From Whitmania pigra (Eukaryota > Annelida > Clitellata > Hirudinida > Haemopidae): DNA of 64,000 bases. The stretch's first letter is position 1. Each line of letters begins with the position of its first letter. Made by a program: the position numbers and the translations under genes. Positions 1 through 17,295 of the stretch are shown here, in pieces. Location: NCBI GenBank assembly GCA_021613335.1, contig JAJTWR010000044.1:3179501-3243500 (forward strand), read 5' to 3'. The notes under the pieces are model-generated. The model was not told where the DNA came from. It saw nothing but the letters and a program-made list of their open reading frames with translations, and did not search any database.

Positions 1-303
1 TTTTCGCTTCTGAATGAAATCGCATGCGACCTTTTAAATCTCATCTTAACTGGTCTCTAAAAAACGAGTAATAGAACATTATTCTACATTAGACGACATG
101 TGATGTTAAATACTAATTTCTTGTTAATATTGATTTTTGTTAATGCTATTCCTGGATTTGATAATTGTGAAAGGCGACGATCGCAGCTGTTAAATAAAAA
201 TAGGAAAATTGTGCCTTAACTTCCTTGTTGGCCAGCAAGCAGTTATATTCATCGATATTGTTCATTGTCAGTTGTATCATTGTTTCAAGTGATATCTGTT
301 GTC
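1..303. other. 5' flank of the Tec kinase gene
   Basis: AT-rich sequence with no recognisable coding exon. It should hold the promoter and 5' UTR of the kinase that starts at 304, but no convincing core promoter motif can be named. Confidence 0.3.
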
Positions 304-6197
<5,894 letters not shown>

Positions 6198-6286
6198 AAG
6201 GAAATTGCCCATCAAGTTGCTCATCAAATTAACAATTTATAATTATTTTTGATTTTCTGCTCTCTTGTTTCTGTCCTTAGTGAGCT

Positions 6287-6292
6287 AATAAA
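6287..6292 (+). promoter_or_regulatory. AATAAA polyadenylation signal of the Tec kinase gene
   Basis: A canonical hexamer 90 nt past the kinase stop codon (6197). It lies only about 10 nt from the stop of the convergent minus-strand gene (6303), so the two mature transcripts probably overlap at their 3' ends. Confidence 0.7.
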
Positions 6293-6302
6293 GTCTGTGG
6301 CT

Positions 6303-7343
6303 TCAGTTTATTTCATAATAGTATGAGAGTATTTTGCAGAGTTCGGTTCTTCTTAACCCAGGAGAATTCAGGTGATCATAAAGCTGTTTAACAGTAGCTC
6401 TTGGATCCACCATCATCCAATTAATGAGAACTTGCCCAGCAGGATTCTGAAGTTTCATGGACATCCAATGTTTGATTGTCTCACAATTTATGCCAACTTG
6501 TTGGGCTAAGAATCTCCAATCAGAACCTGATTAAAAACCAACCTTCATTAAGTGGCGCGGAATGTTTACTTTAAAGCACATTTAGTTCACCTGATATTTG
6601 TTCGCGGTTGAGTTCGTTCACAATGAAACCCCTCACCTGGAGATCAAGGTTCGATAAAAGCTCGTTCCCAGGAAGTTTAATTGTTGGCTGAAAAAATAAA
6701 TTTGTAGAACCTAGAATTATTCATATTGAAAATAAACGTCGAACTTTAGCTGGCAAAGTTAATGTGGCAACTGGACCAAAAGCAGCTTTTCTGATCTCAT
6801 CTTCCGTCTCGCAGGTGAAAACATATCCGGAATTAACTGGTAACATGAATTATCTAAGTCACGATTTTAATGTAAAGGCGACAGCATCATACCTGCCAAT
6901 AACTGGAGACTAAGAATTTTGTCTTTTATAAATGCTAAGTCATCGCGAACCAAAACACATCCCAGTCCTTCCTCGTAAGTTCTACATTTCTGTTGAAGTC
7001 TTGCTACTTGGCTTCTTAGCTGAGAAACACAACATTCCAAACTTGCCACTTTGGATTCCAAAGAAAATCCTTCTTCTTCGCATTTTTTCCGAGTAAGCGC
7101 CGTGACAGCTTCTACGAGGACTTGTCCTCTAAGGTCTAAAATATCGTGATTGTCCGATATGCCATGTTCCAATCTCCATTCTTTTTTCATGCGGCTGATA
7201 AGAGCATGTCCAACTCTTCTCAAACGCTGAGCAAACGTTTCTCTATCTGACTTCAATCTGAGAATTTCCCAACTTTGCTGTTCTTGCTGCGAAGGCTCCG
7301 AACTTTTGTCAGTTTTCTTTGCGACTTCTTTTTTTCCGACCAT
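6303..7343 (-). CDS. Coiled-coil and death-fold domain protein, 4 exons, 287 aa
   Basis: Coding exons on the minus strand: 7343-6893, 6836-6745, 6687-6591, 6526-6303, all with GT..AG borders and matching phases. Residues about 15-150 are highly charged and helical with heptad-like Leu/Val spacing (LRRVGHALISRMKKEW, SKVASLECCVSQLRSQVARL), which suggests a coiled coil. Residues about 205-285 resemble a death domain: GSDWRFLAQQVGI, a conserved Trp in TIKHW, then NPAGQVLINW and DPRATVKQLYDHL. Death domains of UNC5, ankyrin and IRAK type share this W...LA..G layout. The middle segment (LPVNSGYVFTCETEDEI) was not assigned. Probably an intracellular adaptor using homotypic death-fold contacts; that role is inference, and no named orthologue is claimed. 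The gene ends tail-to-tail with the Tec kinase, 105 nt between stops. Confidence 0.8.
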
Positions 7344-8060
7344 GTTGTTATAGTTGCAGACTTTTTACTGAATTCACCTTCGATCTGGACAAAGGCGTTC
7401 TTATTGAAAGTAATTAAATATCACTTGATATTCCTGCGTGACGTCATTAATTGGTTCTTTCGACATTTTGCTGTTCATTTTCGAAAACGTGGGATGATTC
7501 CTTTTTTCCAATTAATTCATCTTTATTTTTACTTTACTTTCGGCGCCTTTCTCTACTCGATATGTACAATCTTTTCTTTCGATTAACCTAGAAGCCATAA
7601 TCATCTTGATGTTTAACTCATAATAACGTATTTGAAGACAAGCTAGAGAAAGAAATTAGTGGAAAAATGAGATCTGGCAAATTCATCTACACTATTACTG
7701 TTAGTTCTATTACATATAAAAACCTCCTTGATAGTGAAGAAGCTATAGGGTGGAAAAGTGTTAATGTTAAGCGGGGGTAAGGGCATCAATTATCAAAATT
7801 GGGTACCAAATTAATAGTGATAAGGGCCAATTTATCAGTTTTGCCCCGAGCACCGAAACCCCTTCATTGAAAATATTCATTCACATGTAAACGTTAGGTA
7901 AGAGTCAACTGTCTACATTAATTCTGTCAACTTTTATTCTTTACAACTAATGAAAATATGAATAATGATAATAACCATCTGCTTGTCATTTTACTTTGCA
8001 TTCACACTGTATATATGTACACATTATACATGCACATTACATTTTAAAATACTACTGAAA

Positions 8061-8219
8061 CAGGGACATCATTTCAGGTTTTTCCAAGGGGGCAAACTCT
8101 CGTACAACTTGGGGTGACGAGATTTTGTTTGCTTCAAGCCGAAATTCAGAAGGGGGCTGGGGTTGGAAAATTTTCGTCTAATCTAAAGTAAAGAACCCTG
8201 CCCCCAAATTACGTCCCTG
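8061..8219. mobile_element. Short hAT-like MITE with imperfect TIRs
   Basis: The ends read CAGGGACATCATTT on the left and, reverse-complemented, CAGGGACGTAATTT on the right. Flanking octamers tactgaaa and gactgaaa agree at 7 of 8 positions, consistent with an aged 8-bp hAT target duplication. No coding capacity. Confidence 0.55.
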
Positions 8220-8370
8220 GACTGAAACAATTTCTAATTTGGTAATAAGATCTTGCTATTCATAATTATTTCAACAAACGCTTATTGTTACCTATAATAA
8301 TAAATATGAAAAAGAAGTATCTTAAATTACATGCAATCTGACCACAGAGTACAATTACAATTAATGGGAA

Positions 8371-8490
8371 GTGCGTGCAAGTTAGCCGAATGGGTTACGT
8401 GCCTGCATACGGCGGTAATGGCAACAGTCGTAATGTGTCGTGTTCGAAACCCAGCCTGCGCCCTTGGGAGGGGCGCTATATAAATGGTTA
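8371..8490 (+). mobile_element. tRNA-derived SINE, head and body copy
   Basis: Contains a pol III B-box-like GTTCGAAACCC at the head and the body motif TGGGAGGGGCGCTATATAAA. The same body is seen at 25.5 kb, and the tail of that copy recurs at 21.8 and 45.2 kb. This copy diverges after the ATATAAATGG motif and lacks the conserved tail. Confidence 0.65.
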
Positions 8491-8646
8491 CAAGTTACAA
8501 AAGGTATGTAACTGTTCATAATTTTTATAATGTTCTTGAACTGCAGAACCAATTTACTGGTTGTGATTTGCATGCTTGCATTAAAATTGCAATCAGTCAC
8601 CATCGACCTGTTCTTAAACTTTTTTATTTTCAGACAAGAAAAATTC

Positions 8647-8713
8647 TGCTTATAATATAAGATAATATGACAAAGGTTTATGCTTATAATATAAGATAAT
8701 ATGACAAAGGTTT
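8647..8713. repeat. Perfect 33-nt tandem duplication, period 34
   Basis: The block starting tgcttataatataagataat occurs twice in a row (8647-8679 and 8681-8713) with one base between. Confidence 0.9.
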
Positions 8714-9313
8714 GGAAGCAAAGGCTTTTAATTGTGGAAATGCTGCTGCTGATAAAAACCCATAAAACTCCAGCAGAGAACTGACTTGAACTCCTTCAGA
8801 TCATAATCTGCTTGTAGGTCAAGCAGCTCCAACTTAATATCTTTTGAGGCTGAATCAGTTTCTGTTCTAAATGGAGAACTGAGGTTGTTGAAGAGTGGTT
8901 CTAAGTTCTTGAAGTCTTAGAAACTCCTTTCAAATTCAACAACCAAGGCATTCAACTGAGTCCAATCTACAAAATCTTTCATAATATGAACAAAATCCGA
9001 AATTTGAATTTGAAACTTCCGGTATATTTCGATTTTTTTGCTATTTATTAATGAACTTTTGTTTCAAAACATTTCTTTTGAATTTCAATTTTCTATTCTG
9101 ACTTATTTCTAATTTTCTATTAACAAATTATTTTAGAGTATTAAAAAAAGTTTTATAAAGACTTTGTGATTTAAAAACCGCTTTAAATTTTCCGTTACAT
9201 CGCCCGAGTCCTTAGTTACAAACATATGGTTTAGTTCTGCTTCTTTAAACGACTTGGTTTGGTTGTTCGTATTTTTCGTAAATATCATCTTAGGCCTATA
9301 TTGAAGTCAAACC

Positions 9314-12000
9314 ATGTTGAATTCTTCTCTGATAGATCGTTATCTACAAGGATTTGACAAGGCAGATTACAGCGCTTATCGCATAAAGAGGGATAGAAAT
9401 GTTGTAATATCATCATTATTAGATTATGCAAAAGCAGAAAAGGTTTTAAAAGATTCAGAGGAGATACATACTCAACTAGTCAATAATTTAAATTTGATTT
9501 ATTCTGGAAATTCAGAATTATCTCAATTCTTAAGACTTTTAAGAGCTAAAAAAGAAAAAATAACTTATAAAGAAAATTCCAGTCCTACAGCTGGACTAGA
9601 TAGTCCAAAGATTTTTTTCAAAAGCGAAAAAAGTGGAGGAAAGAGAAAATTGAATAGTAAAGAAAAACATCAATTTGTTACTAGAGATCTTACAAAAAAT
9701 TGTGGTGGAAAAACATCAAACATGGTTTTAATAAAAAGCAGTCTTAAAGCAGAGGATGAAGTCATGGATTATGCCAAAGACATATGCATAAATTCATTTC
9801 CAAAAATTGCCAGCCACCCTCCACAAATGGATCCAGAAATCAGAATTCCAAAACATTTTGACAAACAAGAAGTTAACAATTTTGATGCTTGTGAAAATAT
9901 TGAAAATGTCAAAAATAAACAATCAAGGAGAATGTATGCAGAATATCAAATAGATAATATTCAGAAATTGGTGAGAGGTGCAAGTGGAAGACTCATTCCT
10001 TTTCTGAGTCCTTTCAGGATTTGTTCTGCTGCTGTAAAGAGTAGGTTTTGATACTTAAAAAAAATTGATGCTATTCTAAATAACATTATTTTATTTCAGC
10101 ACAAAATGGTGTTGTAAATGATTCTCTCAAAGTCTCCAGATTACCAAAATCTGAAAAAACATTGATTATAAGGTTAAAAATTTTCTAATTCTTTTTACTA
10201 AATGTAAAAAATTAACTAAAATGGAAAGTTAAACATTTATCTGTTTTTAAAGCTCAGAGGAAGATTCACAAAATCTATCTCAAAAGACTTTAGAAGATGG
10301 TGATGAAGGCCATGAACATATCAATGATTTAAAATCATCAAATGGAGAACAAAATAAATTAAAAGATGAGGAATCTCTCAAGGATGTTGTGAAACAGATT
10401 ATGAATGAAGAAATGAAATTACTTCTCATTCCTCAAATTCAGCCCAACCAAAATGAACATCCTGTAATGAGTGAAACAATTGAAGCCACAGTTGAGCTTG
10501 CAAACACTGATGTTGATGATGATGATGATGATGATGACAATTGTGTTGATGATTGGGATGATTACGTGCGTGTTTTGACTCCTGTTGCATCTGAGGTGGA
10601 GGATTATGAGCCTCAAAATAATGTTGATGATAAGGAGGAGTTGAAAAGTGACACGAGTGCAGAGGAGTTCCCTGCAGAAGAACAACCACTCGAGAGCAGC
10701 AGAGAGTTACGTGTCGTCACTCCAATAAGGAGTCCTTCTCCTGCTTCTATGAACAATCGACTTTTAAAACTCTCAGAAATCGAAACAGATCACAAAAAGA
10801 ATGAGTAATTAAACATCTTAATTTAAATTCAAAATCATTTTAAAAGTTGTTTCCATCAAATTATTTTTGCAGGCAGATAAAAGTTTTTAAAGAAGCCTCA
10901 GTCTCTCCAATGTCTTTCAGCCATCACTCAAAACTTGATACCAGCCTCTCAGATAATGAAACAATGGAAATCGAGGCACAGACAGAATGTTCAGCAACAT
11001 TCGATGAAGACATTTCAGAAGGGCAGCTTCTCATCAGTGAAGGAGAATTACTTTCGCTGGCAGATCAAGGCAAAGTTTATTGATGTTTTTGAGTTAATTT
11101 TTATTTATTTGATTAACCTAACATATTTACATTCACCTAGTAGCTTTCTTTGATGTGATTTTTCTACAAATTGTAATTGTCAGGCATCATCGTTATTATT
11201 TGCAGTACTTCCAGATGTACTCAACTCAAAGAAATCAGACACTACAGCATATAGCTTTTTCTCAGAGGAGGTTCAAAATAACTTTTTTTTAATTTTTATT
11301 TATTTTTTTATTGAGATAAATAAATTTGCTTATTAAGTCACCAAAAAGAATTTCTATTCAGGATCAAAAGAGTTGGCTTACAAAAATTTAAAACCTAAAT
11401 ATCTTTTAGTCTAGTGAAGAATGCATTGAAGATGTTGTTGAATTGGATTTCAAGCAAAGCATTGGAGAAGTGTGCCCACCGACTGGCACATACTTAAATT
11501 GCAGCATTTCTGAAGGTAGGTGTGAAAACAAGCACTCTGTGATGGCATGTTCAATAACTGCTTTTTTGCAGGAGAAATTATTCATATGAATAATCAGCAT
11601 AAAGGGGAACCAGATGATATTTTTGAATGTAAGTTTACATAAGTGAAATAAAAAACAGCATAATTTAAGTAAAGTTAGAGGTTTACGAAAGCCCAAAACT
11701 TGTTGTATGTATGCATTTTTTTTATAATAAATTGTATTTAACTTCAAGAGAAAATTTATTTAAGATTGCCTTTATTAATAGTCACATTTTCGCCTAAGAC
11801 ATAATGACTATTTGATAACACTTTGGTGATACTGTTAATAGTTTAATATTTCTATACGAATTGCATTTATTTATTATTAACAAATTCTTTGAATAGTTAC
11901 TGCAGTGGACGACATGGCTGCTACATTCCTATCAAACATGGGTTCATTGCTGACAGAGTTTGACACAACCGGCTCTACTCATCATGAAAATGATCTTTAA
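9314..12000 (+). CDS. Acidic, low-complexity protein of unknown function (possibly Talpid3-like), 8 exons, 635 aa
   Basis: Exons 9314-10040, 10100-10172, 10253-10804, 10873-11074, 11184-11270, 11410-11515, 11572-11628, 11897-12000; every phase closes and the stop is at 12000. The first 242 codons are Lys/Asn/Ser-rich with no recognised fold, though MYAEYQIDNIQKLVRG could be helical. Exon 3 carries an Asp run followed by NCVDDWDDYVRVLTPVASE and later RVVTPIRSPSPA, a repeated V-L/V-TP motif. Exon 4 has ISEGQLLISEGELLSL. The acidic tract with SEGE/SEGQ repeats near the C-terminus recalls the ciliary protein Talpid3/KIAA0586, but this is a weak impression and the protein is far shorter. ATG at 9314 is the first in frame after a stretch with stops. 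Confidence 0.8.
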
Positions 12001-12211
12001 ACCTTTGATTTACTCAATTGATAAAAACAATGTTATTAAAATTTAAATGGCGAAACTTCGATACTAAGAACAAATATCCACTTTTTTAATTCGGGATTTG
12101 CAAGTACATAGGTTATATTAAGAATTAAATTGAATAGCGGCTAATATTTCATATTTCAACGCGATTAAGCGAAATTATATTTTTCGACCAAAAGCTTCTT
12201 AATTGAAGGCT

Positions 12212-12217
12212 AATAAA
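12212..12217 (+). promoter_or_regulatory. AATAAA polyadenylation signal for the 635-aa protein gene
   Basis: A canonical hexamer 212 nt past the stop at 12000, within TAATAAATAAATG. Confidence 0.5.
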
Positions 12218-13384
12218 TAAATGATGAGCAGAGATCATAGCGTATTTAATTTCTGTTCGTGGCATCCCCTGTCGTCTTCGGCGCTTCCAAGAATTGTAGC
12301 CTGTTTGATATTTTATGCAGTAAGTTGTCTACTGGTTTATTGCCCCAAATCTACGAACAGACCGGAGATTCAGTGTCCGGGGTTTCGTTGAGTCCATGTT
12401 TAACAGTAAATATAGTAATACTATTCTCTTGGTATCCAATAAATTTTCAATTTTCTAAATTTGTTTAGCTGTATAATATTGTTCATTAAACAATATAACA
12501 AAGTAAACAAAAAAATACAAAAAACAAAAAAAAACCAATGCAACAAAGCCATCGGTCGAGAAAGGCGGTGGTGTACCCTGCTTCTCTTAAGTTGCAAAAC
12601 TTAGCAAGAGTCTCCCACTCATTCTTCATGTGTGAATTTCCACTTCAAACTCTCGTCCACTTATTATTGTATTCCTATGAAAACACATACACTTGCAAGT
12701 ATTGCCAAATTTAGCAGTTCAAATTCTGACACCTTCTAGAATGGGGGAAGATCATTCGAAACACCCATGCACTTTTGCTTTAAGCTTTTTTCAGCATTTT
12801 CTTTGCTGATTTGGCTGCATTCTGCTCTATTCGTGTCAATGACGTAATTTCAGACTTCACAGGGAGGGGCAAACAACCGCTCGACCTGATGGTACCTTTC
12901 TTCCTACTTTTTTCATCCAAAGTCTGAAGTAACTCTGCCCTCCCAAAGATTGACAGGCCCAAAACCATGCTACTTCTTAATATTTATAGTATTAAAGGAA
13001 GGGTCAGAAGTCTATTTAAAAACATTTCTTTCTTGTACAAAAAATAGTTCTCCGACATTGGAATTATTAATTCGGTCAGCACAGAAACTTGTTATTGATT
13101 ATATATCTCTTATTAGAAAAATTAGAAATTGATCCAATAATAAGGCGGTTTTGGAGGAACATCACCAACTTTCTTACACAAAGTCTTAAAGAACATCAAC
13201 ACTCAAAATGTTACCAAATATCACCAAATGCTACGAGAACATGCATTCACGAGTTTAGTTAAAAACCTATTCCTAGCGCATATTAATTATAAGCAGCCTC
13301 TCAGTATCACAAACTTGATTATTGATTATCGTTCAATAAGCACTTTGTCACGAACATATACATTAGGACATTAACTAACAAATA
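12218..13384. other. Intergenic, no gene recognised
   Basis: AT-rich sequence between convergent genes. A minus-strand open stretch at 12780-12968 (SIFGRAELLQTLDEKSRKKG) looks protein-like but has no identified family and no supporting splice context. Confidence 0.5.
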
Positions 13385-13873
13385 TTAATAACCATCGTGT
13401 CGTATAACAAGAGAGACGATATTTACAATTAGCATTAGAAAGAAAAGCGTCCTATCAGAGAGAATGCCTGGAGATCCATTACAAAAGTCACTGCTGCAAC
13501 ATTCGGTCGTCGCTAGAGGGGTCTGCCTGTCGATGCAATTGAAGACACAACTCCTGTGCACCAGCGAGTATTTATTTTCCAGCTTCAAGTAAATCTTCTA
13601 ATAAAAAATGCATTTTCATTATTTTCTTTAAAATGCTTTTCCTCGATTAGTAAATACTCACCGCGCACGATCCGTTACTGCAGGTCACGTGATTGATGGC
13701 CGAGGGTTCGTAGATGAAAGGGTCCGCACAAGATGCACTGCCCTGCGTAGCTCCGCCCTCCACTGTGTAAATGCAGGAATAACAAAGCAACTTGTCTCTC
13801 TGAACTCTGTAGTCGTCGTCAGAATAAACTTCATATTCGTGGTAGTAATTCTTCACTCCGATATCTTGTTCAC
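13385..13873 (-). CDS. Ly6/UPAR (quiver-like) GPI-anchored surface protein, last two exons, 5' end missing
   Basis: Exons 13873-13662 and 13597-13385 join in phase. The mature region has the three-finger cysteine pattern: LLCYSCIYTV, then ASCADPF, VTCSNGSCAV, RSCVFNCIDRQ and the hallmark end ECCSSDFCNGS. It is followed by a hydrophobic C-terminal stretch (TLFFLMLIVNIVSLVI) typical of a GPI-attachment signal. Proteins of this class (for example insect quiver/sleepless) are extracellular modulators of channels and receptors; the target here is unknown. The first complete exon begins with an acceptor (ttcgcag), so a signal-peptide exon must lie upstream on the minus strand. A TTG-initiated hydrophobic stretch near 14159 was not convincing. 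The CC..D..CN motif makes the family call firm. Confidence 0.82.
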
Positions 13874-16014
13874 CTGCGAAGAATATTTGTAATTTCCACA
13901 CTTGATACTTATTTTTAGCAACTCATTCAACAATTTATTTTGAACATATGGAATCATTTCATTCGGTTGAAAAGCAGAGCGCTATAATTGTAAACAAAAT
14001 ATGTAAAAAAAAATAAGCAACGGTGCGGCAGTCGAATCGCTGAGGTAAAAAAAACTTGAATGAAAAGAAAATTATTCTTTCAATAACATGGCAACAGCAA
14101 GTAATTAGTGCTCCTACTTTTGGGCGAATTACCAATAAAACTAACAAAAATACATTCAACGAAAGAAGAAATTGAACCGCTCCCCCAATTTAATAAATCT
14201 CCATTATTGAAAATTATTTAGATTATAAAGGTAATAACATTATATCTTATCGATATATTGCAACTTAACTGGTGTTTTAATTTTATTAAATAACGTGCTT
14301 GAAAGACCATTTTCACCGTCAGCTGATTATTTTCGACGAGGGTGAAAATTAGTTTCAACAAACTGTTAATTTATTTCACAATACACGCTGATAATGTAAA
14401 ACACACACGGTGAGTTGTTTGAGCCTCTTGGGAGAACTACCTTGAGCTTATTAGCTTATTGCGAAGCACATTCGAGAAGGAAACAATATTTTGAAATAGC
14501 TCCATTATTTTCTATTAACATTCAATTGAATTTATTGTTCAATGCTTATAAAAGAGGAACGCATAAACGTGAACATAAAGAAAAGAGCAAAGGTATATGT
14601 GCAGTTTTACAAACTTGTGCAAGCGCAATTTGAAGGCACATTTTCATATTTACGTGCAGTTGATTCTCTAGAGTGGTTGAAACACCACTGAACCACTGAA
14701 CCACTGAAGCGATTTACACTCAGTAGTTCGAGGCATCAATCATTTCAAAATGCTCGTCAAACTGGCATTTCATGATAAGTTTCGTAGCAAAGTTGTTTAA
14801 ACATCCATTGCTATTTCAACAACTTATCAAAGCAGATTTATAAATATACCTCTATTAATGTAAGTAATCATGATATGATCAATAATATTATAATTATGTG
14901 TTTTAAGCTGATCCTTACCTTAAGATTTCTCGTTGAAATATGTTTTTAATGCTCAGCATTAACTGAAACTTGAAAGTTAATAAATTCTGCCTGTGAACAT
15001 ATGTTTCTTCCCCTCCATCATCAAGAAGCAATAAATTTGAAAGTTACATTTACTTATTCATTTGTTCATAATTGATAGTTTATTTTAAGAATTTGCCATA
15101 ACAAATATTTATATTTTTGAACTGCAATGACACTTAAAATTATAATGCAAATGTTGTAGCCCGTAATGTAGAGAAAGACTTTTAAAAACACGACTTTTCA
15201 TTGCTGAACGAAATGCATCACTAACAAAGTAAATGTCTTGCATTTACCTATTAAAGCAATAATAAGCATTTGCTATACCACTTGAAACCAGTCTTAAAAG
15301 AAAGACATGCGTTCAATTCACTTAACTTGTTCTGCTAATCATCTGCTTGCAAGAATATTTCATCCTTTTCTCGCAAGGATTGTTTTTAGCTGGCAACATG
15401 TTCTGCATCTCTTCAGAATTTATTTATTATTTCTCTCTCAAGTTTTGAAAGCTCTTGCTGTAGATGCATCATATTTTGATTAGATTTTTTATTGTTATCA
15501 TTTCTTTTGTGTTTATCAGATTCATTATAATCGAAATATTTGAGGTTAAATAAAAAATATTTACTTAAATATGATGTTGAATTGACGATAGTTATTATTA
15601 GTAACATAAGTAATTATGTCGTTGACGAATTTTTAACATTTTAAATGATAATAACTGATTTTCAATAATGGACACACAACGCGTTAAAACAATTTCCCAT
15701 CATCACCAAATCATCACCAACCAGGAATTCACGGGTGGCTGATTTAATAATAATATTTTAAGAATTAACAATTTAAATGTTTGACAACTTAATTATGAAT
15801 AATTACAGTAGTTAATAATGGCGAAAATGTGCACTTACATTTTGCGTACATTAAGTCATATATTGAGTTAATAATTATGCACAATTACATTTCAATTTGT
15901 TGATGACTCTGACACGGAAATGTCGACAGTTAAAATGTTAACATTAAAACGTCTGCAAATAATCTTTTCAGTATACATCAAACAATCTTTTTCATTCTTC
16001 TGTCTTACAATTAT

Positions 16015-16140
16015 CCCATATTGATGATGATATTGTATAAAGATGTCCTACAATACATTGACATTATATAAAGGTCCCACAATATCGTAACGCTATAATG
16101 AGGTCCGATAATACTATGACATTATGTTGAGGTCCACGAA
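16015..16140. repeat. Degenerate tandem repeat, unit about 35 bp, 3-4 copies
   Basis: Successive units carry TAAAGATGTCCTACAATAC, TAAAGGTCCCACAATATCG, TGAGGTCCGATAATACTA and TGAGGTCCACGA at regular spacing. Confidence 0.65.
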
Positions 16141-16604
16141 AATAAATGAAACTCACTCAAGTTGCTGATAAAGAATAAGACGAGAAATATCCTCATTTCA
16201 GCTGAATGTGCATCTTAAACTCAACTCGACAGATTTTCTTGAGTGAAGAACAATTGAATGAACAATTGGTGCTCTAAGAAATTCAAGTAGAAATTCGATC
16301 GAGAAACAGACGCTTCTTCTAATGCTTTTCGACACTTTTAGAAAATCTCGGGGATGTAAGTATATTATACGTACACTGCGACGGAACACGACATCAAAAG
16401 TCAAATAACGTCGTTTAACTTCCTTATTATATTCCTGACAACGAGTAAGACATGAATCTAATTGAAAACATTTAGTGAATTATTTTTACTTAGTTATGCA
16501 AAGTGTTGTAATTATTTACATTTCATTAACTTTTCATTCCGACATTAAACGTTGCTTGAAAGTAAACCAATGAAGTGGTTGCAGGTCCACGCAGATAGGC
16601 AGAC

Positions 16605-16645
16605 CTGTGATAATGATGATGATGGTAATGATGATGATGATGATG
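16605..16645. repeat. GAT/AAT trinucleotide microsatellite
   Basis: Imperfect (GAT)n within taatgatgatgatggtaatg and the following bases. Confidence 0.75.
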
Positions 16646-17135
16646 TGAACTTCGTACGAAACAAACGCTCGGAGGATGTTTTGGTGACTTCATTATAGAC
16701 TTCCTCTGTTATCTGCCAGCGTAAACACGAAAACACAACTCAAGTTCACGTGGCCACCAGTTGCCTCACCCGTCTATTCACTTGAAACTATTACTAATAG
16801 ATTCCTTTAATAATAACTATCACTAATCATATTGTTATATTACTTTAATATTATTTCTATTATTAAATATTATAATAACAATAATAATGTTATTATTAAT
16901 AATAATACTTATAATTAAACTTATTTCTTTTCATTAGCATCATTAATTAATCAAAATTTGTGTTAAGATTAATACATTACATTATTGATGTTATTATTCT
17001 GTTATCAAAGTTTTTAAATAATATTAAAATGTTTATTATTTTTATTTTATTGTTGTTGTTTGTTAAAACTGACGCCAATTACAAATTGCAATGGCAGGCT
17101 ACAAAATATCAGCAAAATGGGAGCTCTTGAAAATC

Positions 17136-17141
17136 TTTATT
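17136..17141 (-). promoter_or_regulatory. AATAAA polyadenylation signal of the CNG channel gene
   Basis: A minus-strand AATAAA (tttatt on the plus strand) about 155 nt past the channel stop codon at 17296. Confidence 0.5.
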
Positions 17142-17295
17142 AATTATTAATTAAATTAAACTATTTTATGAAGAACACATTTCTTATGAATCACAAAACG
17201 GTAAACATTTTGTTGGTTTAGAAATTTACTTTCTAAAATAAAAAAATTAAAATTAAGTAATAATCCACAAAATGCACCTTTCCTTAAACTCCATT

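Larger units (their letters stand above)
7344..9313. other. Intergenic region between two divergent genes
   Basis: A head-to-head interval between the death-fold gene (-) and the 635-aa protein gene (+). It contains a small hAT-like MITE (8061-8219), a tRNA-derived SINE head (8371-8490) and a 34-bp tandem duplication (8647-8713). No exon was recognised; promoters of both genes should lie here. Confidence 0.6.
13874..17295. other. Long intergenic region, no gene recognised
   Basis: 3.4 kb of AT-rich DNA. The missing first exon of the Ly6 gene is probably in its left part. Visible structure is limited to an approximately 35-bp degenerate tandem array (16015-16140), a GAT-rich microsatellite near 16610-16645 and AAT-rich stretches at 16850-17050. 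Confidence 0.5.

Noticed and set aside
7275..7586. Plus-strand 103-codon hydrophobic frame
   Set aside because: It overlaps the first exon of the death-fold gene antisense and has no homology signal.
10419..10689. Minus-strand frames with His and Ile runs
   Set aside because: Antisense of the Asp-rich (GAT)n exon of the 635-aa protein; no splice or family support.
12780..12968. A 62-codon minus-strand frame
   Set aside because: Protein-like but short, without family match or splice context.
14000..14159. Signal-peptide exon of the Ly6 gene (hydrophobic frame from 14159)
   Set aside because: The frame starts with TTG, not ATG, and no donor in the required phase was convincing.
16015..16140. 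A CRISPR array
   Set aside because: Units are degenerate, there are no constant repeats with unique spacers, and the context is a eukaryotic genome.
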